The notes beneath the pieces were generated by a model that saw only the letters and a list, made by a program, of their open reading frames with translations, was not told the DNA's origin and searched no databases. Source: Cunninghamia lanceolata (lineage: Eukaryota; Streptophyta; Pinopsida; Cupressales; Cupressaceae). From it: 64,000 bases of DNA. The stretch covers positions 14,948,501 to 15,012,500 of the forward strand of contig BSBN01000140.1 in NCBI GenBank assembly GCA_027924645.1, in the 5' to 3' direction. The position numbers and the translations under genes were made by a program. Of this stretch, positions 48,903 to 59,099 are shown piece by piece (the first letter of the stretch is position 1; each line of letters opens with the position of its first letter).

Positions 48903-50980
48903 TAAGCTTTCTGGACCCAATAAATGGTACACATGTTAAGTATACGGTTGAAGCATGGTCCCTAATGCAAAAATCCTCAATCAACATACCAACTATAATT
49001 GCACACATGGCCTGACTATCCTTTTGCCCACCTTTTGAAAATTATCCAACAAAATCCAACCAATTTACATCCTAGGATATATCATTCCTACAATGGACAA
49101 AAATCTCTCATCATGTATCTTGGCAAGAGCACACAAAGGCTATTTGTATCTTTTTGTTGGTCTTTTTGATTCTTGATTTTTATCTTTTTGTCTCACTCTG
49201 GGTCATTTCCAAAGCTAAGTTGATTTTGTTATATCATGGTAAGTGGTGGACAACACCTGGAGTAGACATGGTCATTTTTTCTATATGTTGTGCTTGTGGG
49301 TCAGTTTCATTACTCCAAGAATAGTATTCATAACTTGAAGCCTGGGTCGGTTCTAGCATGATGTGCCTCATTTGCATATATAGGCATCAATACCTTATAT
49401 GTACTATTAGCACTCATCGCTGAGTCCCCTTCCTAGGCCAGGCAAGGTTATACTACCTTGGGCATGCATGAAATCAACCTATTGTTTGCAGATCTAGTCC
49501 ATGCAATCGTGGGATATATATCATCACCCAGGTCATCTCATACCTTTGTGAACTGTATCCTACATTTCTATAATAAACCAAGAAATTCTCTCAATTAATG
49601 TTATACAACTACTATTACTAGCTCAAATCATCCTTCTAATCATTTATTCAACTATACCATTTGGGCCTAGACTTCGTAATCACCTAGCCTATTCCCCCCT
49701 TCAAAATATACTCACTAATCCCACTCCTCCAACTTATTCTCACTCAACACATCCTGAGCCAAAGTAAATCCCCCCTCAATGACATGGTGTTTCATGATCT
49801 AGCAACTCCCTCATTAACCATCCCATCCCCCCTCCCAATCTAGCCACAACCAATCATATCCATCCACCCTTATCCTACCCCCCTATTCCCCTATCACAGA
49901 GCCCCACCACCCAGTGTCCAACAAAAAACATCATGTGTATCAAGACTTAATCACCTCACATATCACCTAGTTTGCATCTCACATATCACCTAGTTGGCAT
50001 CTCACATATCATTTAGTTGCATATCATATATCATTTAATTTGCATTTTATTTAGGTATATTTTTAGAATCATTTAGTTTACATCATACATATCATTTAGT
50101 TGCATATCATATATCATTTAATTTGCATGTATTCATTTAGGTGCATTTTGTAATCCTTTAGTTGCATTTTATAACTATTTCGTTTGCATCTCGTATATCA
50201 TTTAACTTACAATCACCTAGGTACATGTTAGAATCAGTTAGTTGCATCTCATATATCATTTAGTTTGCAATCATTTAAGTGTACTTTAAAATCATTTAGT
50301 GAAATATCATAAAAATCATTACATTCCACTTACATTGCATTTCATATAATCATTTAACATTGCATATCATAATCACTTAGTTTGTAATCACATAGGTGCA
50401 TTTTAAAATCGTAAATCATTACATTCCATTCCATAATCATCACATTGCATTCCATATATCATTTCATAATCATTTAGTTACATTACATAATCACAATCAT
50501 AATCATTTAGTTGCATTTTACAATCATCTAGTTGCATATCCATATTTCCATACATAACATGTATTTACTAAGATAAACATGCATTTCCATTGCATTACAT
50601 TTTACTTCCATAATAAATGTTTATTAATCTAAACATTTATTTGCATTATACATCATAGTCCATAATTCACAAACCATGCATATATCAAAATAAGTAAACC
50701 ATCATTACATCCATCATATTACATCAATAGATACATCCATAAAATCAACATAATACATTACATAAACACAACACATCCATAGCATATAATCCATAAAGCA
50801 TATTGTATCCATCAACATAAGCATTATCATAATCATATAAAACCATCATAAATAAACAAATAGGCCATCAAAAAGCATCATCTCATATATCATCATCGCC
50901 AAAAATACATCACTCATATATATACATCAAAAAATATAGTGTCATGATACAATGCCTCTAAGGGCAAAAATGATACACTG
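48903..50980 (+). other. 3' non-coding region of element B between pol and the antisense gene
   Basis: T/C-rich sequence without a trustworthy frame. 49140-49290 resembles the region after pol in element A (about 19625-19745: TTATCTTTTTG, ATATCATGGTAAG/ATATCTTGGTATG, ATGGTCAT). 49955-50560 is a degenerate repeat array. 50560-50930 is rich in CATAA and ATCCATAA words. Confidence 0.7.
49955..50560. repeat. Degenerate ATCATTTAGTTGCAT repeat array
   Basis: CATATATCATTTAGTTGCAT and variants occur about 20 times with spacing of roughly 20-40 bases, drifting from ACCTAGTTTGCATCTC at the left to AATCATTTAG at the right. AT-rich; could be a diverged minisatellite. Confidence 0.8.
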
Positions 50981-53188
50981 TCACATAGAGGACCCTCTCT
51001 CTGACGCACTAGGGGATCCTGGCCCTGGTGGTGGTTGCGGTCCTGCCTGTGGTTGTGGCTATGACTAAACTTGTACCTGTGTAACCTGCTAGGGAACATG
51101 TGATGGGGGACCCATCAGCTGTTGAACAGACTAAACTAATCTAGATATGTGTGACCTAGATGCCCTAGATCCACTGACCTGACTATAGCTAGGTGCATGC
51201 TGCTCTATAGGCACTGCCGCATGATAGAGGCCCCGATAATATTCCATCCATCCTCTGGGCTCTAACAACTGTGCTTGTTCCTGTGACAACTATGTCTACA
51301 TCAGTGTCAACATTGGTGCCATACCAGCACCTGAAGCCTATAAACTACCCACCGTAGCCTCTACCTGCCGATCCCTCACAAGGGCCGCATCCGACTCTCC
51401 TGTCAGAACCACTATCTCACCCTAAGTTTGGGCTAACTATGCCTGCAATGCAGCCACTTGTCCATCTATGCCATCTAATAATGCAGCTGTCCCCTGCAAC
51501 TACACTAACTCTGCCTCGTGGCTCTCTAAAGCCTCCTGCAGGCTAGCTACCAGTGCCCGCAAAGTCTCAACCTCCTCCTCCTCTCCACTTTGAGGCCACC
51601 GACGGGATGTGGGCCCTTGAACCTCTACCTCTCCACCTACCCCAGAAGGGACTGCCTCTACCTACTGCCCTCCTATAATAGTCTACTACTACTGCAAAAC
51701 CTATGGTGGGAGCGTAACACCCCTATCCACCCTCAGCTATCTCCCACACCGTTGAGGTCCTCCCTGCCATCGTACCACTCCAATCTGAACCAACTCAACA
51801 AGCACGTGCTCTACAGGTACCCCCTATCCAACCTACTGCTAGAGCACCTATGAACCACCACCTACCTACCCCTCTCCCTTGAGCCCAACCTACCTAGCTA
51901 CTGCCACTGCTAGCACATCCATCAGATCCCCATACCTCACAATCTCCCTCTCCTCCCCATCAACTCCCACCTCCATGATGTAGTCTGCAATAATCTCCTC
52001 ACCCTCCTCCAGGAAATCATCCCCATCAGAATCATCATCTCCATCCTCCTCAGACTCCTCATCCCTTGACCCTGCTACATCCTTCGTAGGGACTACCTCA
52101 TCTGACGGGTCAATGAACCACATTCACCACCATGTCTCATATGCAGGAGTAGTGCCTGCATCCATCACTGCACTATGCCAATCCTAACGCAATGGCTGCA
52201 AAGATGCAAAATCCTCCAGAGCAAGCCGGGGTTGTATGGCTGTTGTCCAATAATGGACATCTTGATGGGTTTGTGCAAAAATTGCCATTTGTTGTGGGGC
52301 ATCCTGCCATAACCCAAATTGTCTCATAACTCACGACGGTAGATACATGTTGATAATATGGTCTTCTCTACCTTTCAAGTAGTGCTGCTGGAAAGTAAAA
52401 GGGATGTGCACACCATCATCTAGCCATGGCTCCACTCCAATGTAGGGTCGCCAGGTAACTTGAATGACATCATCCAACATCTGCCTCCAATATCAAACCT
52501 ACCCAGTATATGTGTACTCAGCATCTTGATATAGGAACACAAAGGCCTCAAACAGACAGTGATAGTACCCACATTTCAGCTGAGTGATTGCAATATGCTC
52601 CTAGATCCACACATGCAGCAAAGTAACCCCAGCTAATAAATCTGAATCATAATGATAGACAACTATATACATCTCATGATAGAGCTGTACCAACATCACC
52701 GGTCCCCAGGCATACACGATCTCATGTCAGACCATCCCCTCAATCATCTCTGCCCATCCAACTAGAAATCCTCTGCCCCTCCCATTAGGCATCACTACGC
52801 CACCAATCAATGCACACAGGAATAAAGCAAAGTGGTCTGTACCTGTTACTAGTGTCCCCTCATAGCTCATCTCCCTACCCTCTACTGACAAAGCCGTATG
52901 ATTGTGGCCAAACAATCTAATTAGGGCCCTCTGTCCCCTCCTTGTGTCGTATGTCACCCGATGGCCATGAATCGGTAGCTTGAGGATGCGATAAACATCC
53001 TCAAGAGTGATAATAATCTCTCCACTAGGAAGTAAAAATGTACAAGTCTCTGGCCAATACCGCTCTACAACCGCTATAATTAGAGCTCTATGAGCTCGCA
53101 GCACTAGCATCGACATAGCTGTCAAGAGCCCTAACCTCACCAGTCAGGCCCGGGTGGCATCATCAAACTGATCAAATAGTGCCATCAT
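50981..53188 (-). pseudogene. Antisense plant mobile domain (PMD) protein gene of element B
   Basis: Minus strand, ATG at 53188 to TGA at 50981, 736 codons in one frame with scattered stops. Order as in element A: MMALFDQFDD start; PMD core TFLLPSGEIIITLEDVYRIL near residue 50-70; GRGRGFLVGWAEMIEGM; VTLLHVW...EHIAIT; YWRQMLDDV...WRPYIGVEPW; VMRQFGLWQDAP near residue 287. Then comes a very acidic stretch (52030-52090, SRDEESEEDGDDDSDGDD), a coiled-coil segment (EEEEVETLRALVASLQEALE) and the conserved C-terminal EYYRGLYHAAVPIEQHAPSY with a Ser/Pro/Gly tail. The acidic stretch is not evident in A. PMD proteins such as MAIN and MAIL1 are nuclear; a nuclear role is possible but not shown. Confidence 0.87.
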
Positions 53189-54254
53189 AGGTCACACGTG
53201 TCACTCCCACAAGGACACTATAAATGACCTCGTCTCCTGCATCCACAATTTTCTGGTTAAAAATCTACCTCTCTTCTTCAAAACCCACCCTTTTCTTCTA
53301 ATGTTGAAAGAAAAATATTTTTTTGTGTCACAACAGACCATATGTTGTGCCATTTTTAATGATGGCACTACCACATTCCCCCAGGATGCTAATTCAAAAT
53401 ATAGCACCACTGCACAGCCTCTTCACGCCATTTAAATAAATGGTGCCACTCTCCCATTTGGCACCAATATACATAATGGTGCCACTACTCCTGATAGCAC
53501 TTATATCATATATAGTGCTACTCATCCATATGGCGCTAATCCTAAATATAGTGCCACTATAGAATATAGCACTTATCTAGAAGATAACGCTACCCTAATC
53601 ACTATTTGGTGCTAAAATGCCAAAACCCTTACCCTTTCACGCCTTTCGCTACTCCAGAGGATAGCACCAAAACATTAAACACATGGCGCCAATTCACCTC
53701 TATTCTACCCTAGCAGATAGCGCCAATCGAGAGGATTGCGCTAAGCTGCTTATTTTTAGCATTGCGCGATCTTGCGATAGCATAACCACACCAATCCCCA
53801 ATTCTCGAGCCCAAAAATGTGACAAAATTAAAAAATCACAAAGCTAGGGTTAGGCCCTACCTGGGGTCTAGCCTCCGGTTGCCTACCATATGATCAGAAA
53901 TGTGTGTGAGTTGCAGGAACCTGGGATTGCACTCTGCCATCTCTCCTTTGCTCCTTCTCAAGAGTTCAATGTGCGCAAATGTGGCACCCTTAGGGCCCAC
54001 TTGTCTAAATATAGTAAGCCATGTCATCCTTCCGCCCACTCTTTTTCCTTAGTTTTTCTTCCTATCATCTTCTTTTTCCATCCTCTATCCAACTTTCACT
54101 CTCGTCGCGTCGTCTCGAGAGCTCTCCTAAAAAAAAAAAAAATTTTTCTGACATCTCGAGGGGGCATCCCTCACCCATCTCATTCCTTACTGGAAGCTGG
54201 GGCATATTTTTCTTTGACTTGATGCCACTTCCCTCATAGGTCCTGATGCCACAT
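53189..54254 (-). other. Leader of the antisense gene in element B, with matching motif array
   Basis: No frame. 53330-53770 is filled with ATAGTGCCACT, GATAGCACT, ATGGTGCCACT, GGCGCTAA and TAGCGCCAAT. On the minus strand these read AGTGGCACTAT, AGTGCTATC, AGTGGCACCAT, TTAGCGCC, i.e. the family found in the sense leader of B. A second purine tract TCGAGGGGGCATC lies near 54156-54168, as in element A. Confidence 0.75.
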
Positions 54255-54268
54255 CAAAGAGGGGCAAA
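54255..54268 (+). promoter_or_regulatory. Polypurine tract of element B
   Basis: CAAAGAGGGGCAAA directly before the LTR start TGTAGACACC. Confidence 0.92.
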
Positions 54269-55409
54269 TGTAGACACCTAAAAATGTCTTTATCATCAAA
54301 CCGACTCCTGACATCCCTAAACATACCAATTTCCCTTCTAATTAATTAATTATATTTTTATTTAATTAATTATCCCTTCATCACCTAATTTTTCATCATT
54401 CTACCCCCAACAATTGGATTAATTCTATTAATTCAATAGTTCTACTTTAGCCAATTGATTAAATAAATATGCAATATTTATTTGGTCAATTTCTTCATCC
54501 TCACTAAATCTAATTAATTAGTTAAATCATGTTTAACTAATTAATTCAGCCTATTAATTAACCTATCCCTACCCTGGGTAATTAAATAGCCATTATTTAA
54601 TTTTCCTACCCTAGCCTATCTCATCCTAACCTTAGGATTAATTAAATAAAACCTTATTTAATTAATCTTAACCTCTCATTAAAGTGGTCAAACCTAACTT
54701 AACACCCTTCCCCACATCCTTATTTAATTAATCCTAACCTCTCATTAAAGTGGTCAAACCTAACTTAACACCCTTCCCCACATCCTCCAAATAAAAATTT
54801 GAAATATATCCCACATAAATCATTTTTTTATAAAAATATGTCCAACATCAAATTTAATACCTCGTACACCCCTTACCCATGCCATACCTCATTTATCTCC
54901 ACTCATCCCCAAATGAATTTTTAATTCATTTTACCTTTCCCCATGTGATTTTTAATTCACAAATAATCCATCTCACCCAACCTCATTTAATTTACCCCTT
55001 TCCCAAAAATGAATATAAAATTCATTTTTATTCCTAGTCTTCCATCCTCCAAGATGAAATCTAGGCGCTCCACATCATCTTCATCCTCCACCATTGATCT
55101 CCCAAATCAACCTCAACCCTTGAATCAAAATCTCTTTAAAATGTCTACAAATACAACATCCTCTAACCCATTTTGGCATCCAATTTTCAAGTAATGTTAC
55201 CATGTCAAAATATCTATTGAGTTAGCTTGTGAGTTTCATTAGAATAGAGCATTTCACATTGTTTTCCTTATCTAGGGTATATCTTAGGAACTCTTGGGTG
55301 CAAGTTCCTTCCCCTTTATGAGATTGGGTCTTTATATCAAGGTATAACTTCTTGTTTTGTATGCACTTAGTTTGTGTTTTTACCTTCAATTTGGATTTCC
55401 TAATCTACA
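54269..55409 (+). repeat. 3' LTR of element B
   Basis: 1141 bp, TGTAGACACC to AATCTACA. Carries a 66-bp tandem duplication (54655-54720 and 54721-54786) that the left LTR lacks. The duplication therefore arose after insertion, or the left copy lost it. Confidence 0.95.
54655..54786 (+). repeat. 66-bp tandem duplication inside the 3' LTR of B
   Basis: Two almost identical 66-bp units, starting TATTTAATTAATC and ending CCCCACATCCT. One T/C difference near the start is visible. Confidence 0.97.
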
Positions 55410-55949
55410 GTCTAATATGCAAAATGCCAATGCAAATCTAATGAAAATTCATGAAAATTGCTAGTTTTTTGTTGAAATTTTATATGCAAAACTCCAAATA
55501 TTTTAAATCTAAATGCAAATTTACACCAAAATGAAATACTACAGAGAAATTATAATTTTAATGAGCCACTAAAATCAGTAGAAAAATATGACCGAAGATT
55601 TTCCCTACTAACCCTAGATTTTGCAATTACTAGGTTTAATGAAAATTGTCAAAATTTCTACAAACGTCTAGCAAATTAATGATGAAAATGCAATGCAAAA
55701 TATTAAATATTTGTGTATTTCTATAGTTTATATCAAATCTGATGTAAAATTTATGAATTAGGGAAATTTAGGAAGAATTGATGCAATTTAGTAATCTATA
55801 TGAAAATGCAATCTAGGGTTTTCAAATTTTTTGTAATTTTCTCAATGCAATAAGATGATAGACTATATGAATGAATGAAATCAATCCAAATCTGAAGATA
55901 CGCACTCAACAAGTTGCAATTTAAGTCCAAAAGCACAGGTTCACCAAAA
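55410..55949 (-). other. Leader of element C next to its 5' LTR
   Basis: A-rich non-coding sequence with phrases such as ATGCAAAATG, AACCCTAGATTTT and GATGAAAATGCAATGC, related to the 180-bp repeats left of element B. On the minus strand, TGGTGAACCTGTGCTTTTGG begins about three bases after the LTR (55927-55946) and is the likely primer-binding site; tRNA not identified. Confidence 0.65.
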
Positions 55950-57120
55950 TGTTTAGGGTAAAATTGGGATTGTTCAATGTTTAGTGTTTAGATGTTTGAA
56001 TCCTCCTTTCACCCTTAACATTCAAGGATCTAGGGTTGAGTGGCAATGCACTATCATACCCTAGATCACTTTGAGATGTAGGGAATCTTGTATTAGGGTG
56101 TTTAAATATGAATTTTCCTTCTCCTATGCTCAATTACCCATTAAAAACCTAATTTCGTAAATATAACTGTAAATAGAAGAATAATAGAAAAAGCTCTTGC
56201 AGAGGGAAGCAAAATATCAAATCACAAAGTACCTATTTTTAGGGCTCTGGGGTGGAAAATTCAGGGACACAAGAGTAGGTGCCCAAGTCCAAGGCCCTAG
56301 TTTTTGTTGAGATCTGGAAACTCTGTCTGCAACTCTTCCTTATTGTTCTGGGGATTTTTTGTCACGGAATTGGAGAACTAATGAGTGAGTGTCCAAGTCC
56401 AGGGGGCCAATTTTCCTTCTGTTCTACAATTCTGACACTCCAAGATGTCTTCCTGCAGCTTCACTTTGTCCAAATCCTCAAACTATAACCTGTAACCATG
56501 AAAAATTTGGGAGGGGGTTGTGGTGTTTAGAGGCTTGCCTCAGTTAACCCCTGGAGGACACTTAAGTCTCCAAACACCATTGTCAGATAGAGAGTGGATG
56601 CCTTTGTGAGGAAGAGGAAAAAACCAAAGGAAAGGATGATGAAAACACAAACACATAGACAACAAACACAAACACAAACACATAGTCAACACAATTCTAC
56701 TCTTGCAACATAATGATAGCTTTGAATCACAAGTTGATAGCTAGTTGAAATCTAATTGCAATCTAATTGAAATCTAGTTTACAAATGAATGCCTAAACAA
56801 GCTTTTATATGCAACTACAAATATTCCTGCCAAGATTTAGTAAATTCTGAATTACCATGTCAGCATAGGACCCAAATAATGCTCACAAGCTAACACCCCA
56901 AAATAGGGCAGGACTAGGGCACAGGCGCCCAAGTCCTCCCCCCTATTTTGGGTAGGGTCAAGCTTGAGGGGTCCTCCTAGGTCCCATTTGTCATGTTACC
57001 TAGGGCTCATTCCATCGGGATGCCAAATTATGAATTAAAATATCCTAAATGCATGCAAAAGACCCGGGAGCTAAACCTTATGAGGGAAAAGCCCCCTAGG
57101 GGACATTTTACGATGTTACA
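55950..57120 (-). repeat. 5' LTR (minus orientation) of element C
   Basis: Partner of 25230-26463, somewhat shorter because of several small indels (for example the ATGATGAAAAAATAATATAA part of the left copy). TG...CA ends. Confidence 0.93.
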
Positions 57121-57329
57121 AGAATGAAAAGCCATCAAAGGACAAGTTATTGCTGATCAATTAGCAAATGCTCCTATTCAAGATAAACATCCTTTGTTAT
57201 CTAAATTTCCAAATGAATCCATACTAATAGTTGCATCGACAAAAAACACTTGGAAAATGTACTTTGATGGGTCTTACACTCATCGTGACTCAGGGGAAGG
57301 TATTCTATTTGTCACACCTCAAGGAGACA
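57121..57329 (+). pseudogene. Start of the second RNase H of element 0 (third piece)
   Basis: Continues from 25229: a mutated Arg codon (TGA), KAIKGQVIADQLANAP, then TWKMYFDGSYTHRDSGEGILF and VTPQGD. The catalytic Asp of FDGS is present. Cut by insertion E after AGACA (57325-57329). Confidence 0.92.
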
Positions 57330-58956
57330 TGGTGCAGGTGCACCCCTTCAAAAGGACCAATATACACAAGAGGAAGGAGAAGAAGACTAACTTTAAGTTA
57401 CCATTTCATGTTATCTATAGCATCTTCAAATGTAACATCCAATGTTAGCATTTCCTGTTTATAATGTAATGTTAGCATTTTCTGTATGAAGTTTCTGACA
57501 GCTTGGATTAAGGGAAAGTTAATCAAGGTGTCTTAAGCACTAGAGTTTTGCTGTCCTATACTCTGCAGGTGTCATGTAACTAATTAGGAGTCTTTACCAA
57601 TAGTTTTGAAAAATTCAAATCCCAGAAACAGAGGGGAATGTCAGTCCCTCACATTGGGAAAGATAAAAAGGGAAAAACCTTTTTGTAGCGAGGTGGATGA
57701 GATATATGTTTTTGTCTTTTGAGAAAACCAGAGGGAAATGTAATTCAGAAGCATTAAAGAGGGAATGTAATTCAGAAGCATTAAGGAGGAATAGGAGTTC
57801 TGGAAATTGCTTTCTTTTTTAGAGTTTGAATGCTGTGTAGATACCCTGTATAGAAATTCATTCTGTGTAGAAATTGTATGTAAATTAATTTTGGGTCTCT
57901 GTGGTCGAATGAACTAGATAAATCCATTCCACTGGCAAATTTTTGGGGAAATTAGTGGAATGGATTTGTAAACTATCCCCCTCCATTTTTGTTTATTTGT
58001 TTGACTGTTAAGTATGGTGGGATAGAATTTGCAGAATCCTTTCCTGAGAAGATCATCCTTAAGTATGTGTATTTCTACATTAGCAGAGTGGATATTTTGT
58101 GTGTATCCTTCAGTTGTGTCTGTATGAGCATCATTGAATAGTTTAGATGTTAATGCAAGTCAATAATGCATGTTCTGAAGGCATCGGCATAGGTTTTCAA
58201 TTGTGTCGCCGTCGAAGGAAGTATCAGTGAGAGTCAGGGCATCGGCCAAGAGGAAGTGTGTTGGTCCGATGGTAGCAAGTCACACCGACAACGGTTTGCA
58301 TTCAAGTCATCGGCGTGAGCTGTAGGGAAGTCTGGCCGAAAGGGGTCGGCGTAGGAGTTTCGGCGAGACATGAGATATCGGCAGAAGGGAGAAAGGTGGT
58401 GCCGACGATAGGAGGTCTCGCCGATAGAGTTGAGGTCATCGGCAAGAGAGGGGTATATTAGCGGAAGAATTCAATGCTGGGCCGACGGTAGAGGTCATCC
58501 CGACGGAGGGAACAACATAGTCTTCAGAGTGATAACGGAGAAGTCTGGCTGATGTAGTTTATATCGACATGAGTCCCCTCATCGGTAGAAAGAAGAAAGG
58601 TGGCACCGACGATAGGAGGTCTCGCCGATAGAGTTGAGGTCATTGGCGAGAAAGGAGGCATCGGCAGAAGAATTCAAAGCTAGAGCAACAGTAGGAAGTT
58701 TCACCGATCGGGGTGATGAACAGGGGAGTCACGCCGACGGAGCAGCTGGGGATAAGTTTTGGTGTGACATTCAGTATCGGTGAACGCTAAAGAAAGGTGG
58801 GCCGATAGTCATTGTCTTGCCGATAGGCAAGAGTGGGTACACATCGGTGAGACAATTCCAAAGTCTTGCCGATATAGTTTCTTTTGGCTATCTTGCGGGC
58901 TCCAAGAGGTTTTTGAATTGGTTCACACGCTTCAGCTGGGCATATGCTCTACATCA
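57330..58956. mobile_element. Insertion E: probable solo LTR
   Basis: 1627 bp, starts TGGTGCAGG, ends CTACATCA, with perfect TSD AGACA (57325-57329 and 58957-58961). No internal region or second LTR, and no coding sequence. Its 3' half is GC-rich and keeps many CpG, unlike its surroundings. The half from about 58190 consists of diverged repeats of about 200 bp rich in GCCGA and TCGGC. A solo LTR left by recombination is the simplest reading; a small non-autonomous element is possible. Confidence 0.8.
58190..58890. repeat. About 200-bp GC-rich tandem repeats inside E
   Basis: A 53-bp core (GAAAGGTGG, then CCGACGATAGGAGGTCTCGC) is almost identical at 58391-58443 and 58595-58647, 204 bases apart. 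Weaker copies lie about 200 bases on either side (near 58190 and 58795). Confidence 0.75.
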
Positions 58957-59099
58957 AGACACAATCCCTAAGTCATATAAAATAACATTCCCATGGACCA
59001 ACAATGTAGCATAATATGAGGCCCTCATCATAGGACTCCAAATGGCAATCAAATGGAAAATAGAGAAGTTGACAGTATATGGTGATTCACAGTTGGTTA
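58957..59099 (+). pseudogene. End of the second RNase H of element 0 (fourth piece)
   Basis: Continues from 57329: TIPKSYKITFPWTNNVA, one stop, YEALIIGLQMAIKWKIEKL and TVYGDSQLV. It ends at 59099 where element F begins. The sequence after F lies outside the window. Confidence 0.92.

Larger units (their letters stand above)
30224..55409 (+). mobile_element. Element B: Tat-like Ty3/gypsy retrotransposon, interrupted by element D
   Basis: LTRs at about 30224-31284 and 54269-55409. The right LTR starts TGTAGACACC and both end AATCTACA. The first dozen bases of the left LTR are missing or changed, so its start is uncertain to about 8 bases. Comparison with the 180-bp repeats of C suggests a TSD like ATCTA/GTCTA, but this is not secure. 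The plan is the same as in element A: leader with motif arrays and a conserved block, gag, protease, G-patch-like segment, RT, two RNase H, integrase, 3' region, antisense PMD gene, polypurine tract. D sits in the 3' region. Removing D leaves about 18.8 kb. Confidence 0.9.
25230..57120 (-). mobile_element. Element C: non-autonomous LTR retrotransposon on the minus strand, holding element B
   Basis: LTRs at 25230-26463 and 55950-57120 (TG...CA). TSD AGAAC at 25225-25229 and AGAAT at 57121-57125, one C-to-T change, which also turns an Arg CGA of element 0 into TGA. A purine tract next to the left LTR (read on the minus strand AAAGTGGGGGCTAAA) and a TGG-starting sequence next to the right LTR give minus orientation. 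Without B, the internal part is about 4.3 kb. It has one recognisable gene, a retropepsin-like frame (28326-29331), and no RT or integrase, so it depended on another element. Confidence 0.88.
1..59099 (+). mobile_element. Element 0: oldest Ty3/gypsy (Tat-like) retrotransposon, split into four pol pieces
   Basis: Only part of pol is inside the window. The pieces are 2-459 (RT), 24572-25229 (RT end and RNase H), 57121-57329 and 58957-59099 (second RNase H). Removing the insertions at 460-24571, 25230-57120 and 57330-58956, with one TSD copy each, gives one continuous homology to pol of elements A and B. The presence of a second RNase H after the usual one is a mark of the Tat lineage of Ty3/gypsy. 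Its LTRs, gag and integrase lie outside the window or beyond the insertion of element F. Confidence 0.85.

Noticed and set aside
53890..54239. Plus-strand frames of 110 and 72 codons near the 3' LTR of B
   Set aside because: Low-complexity composition, overlapping each other, no counterpart in A.
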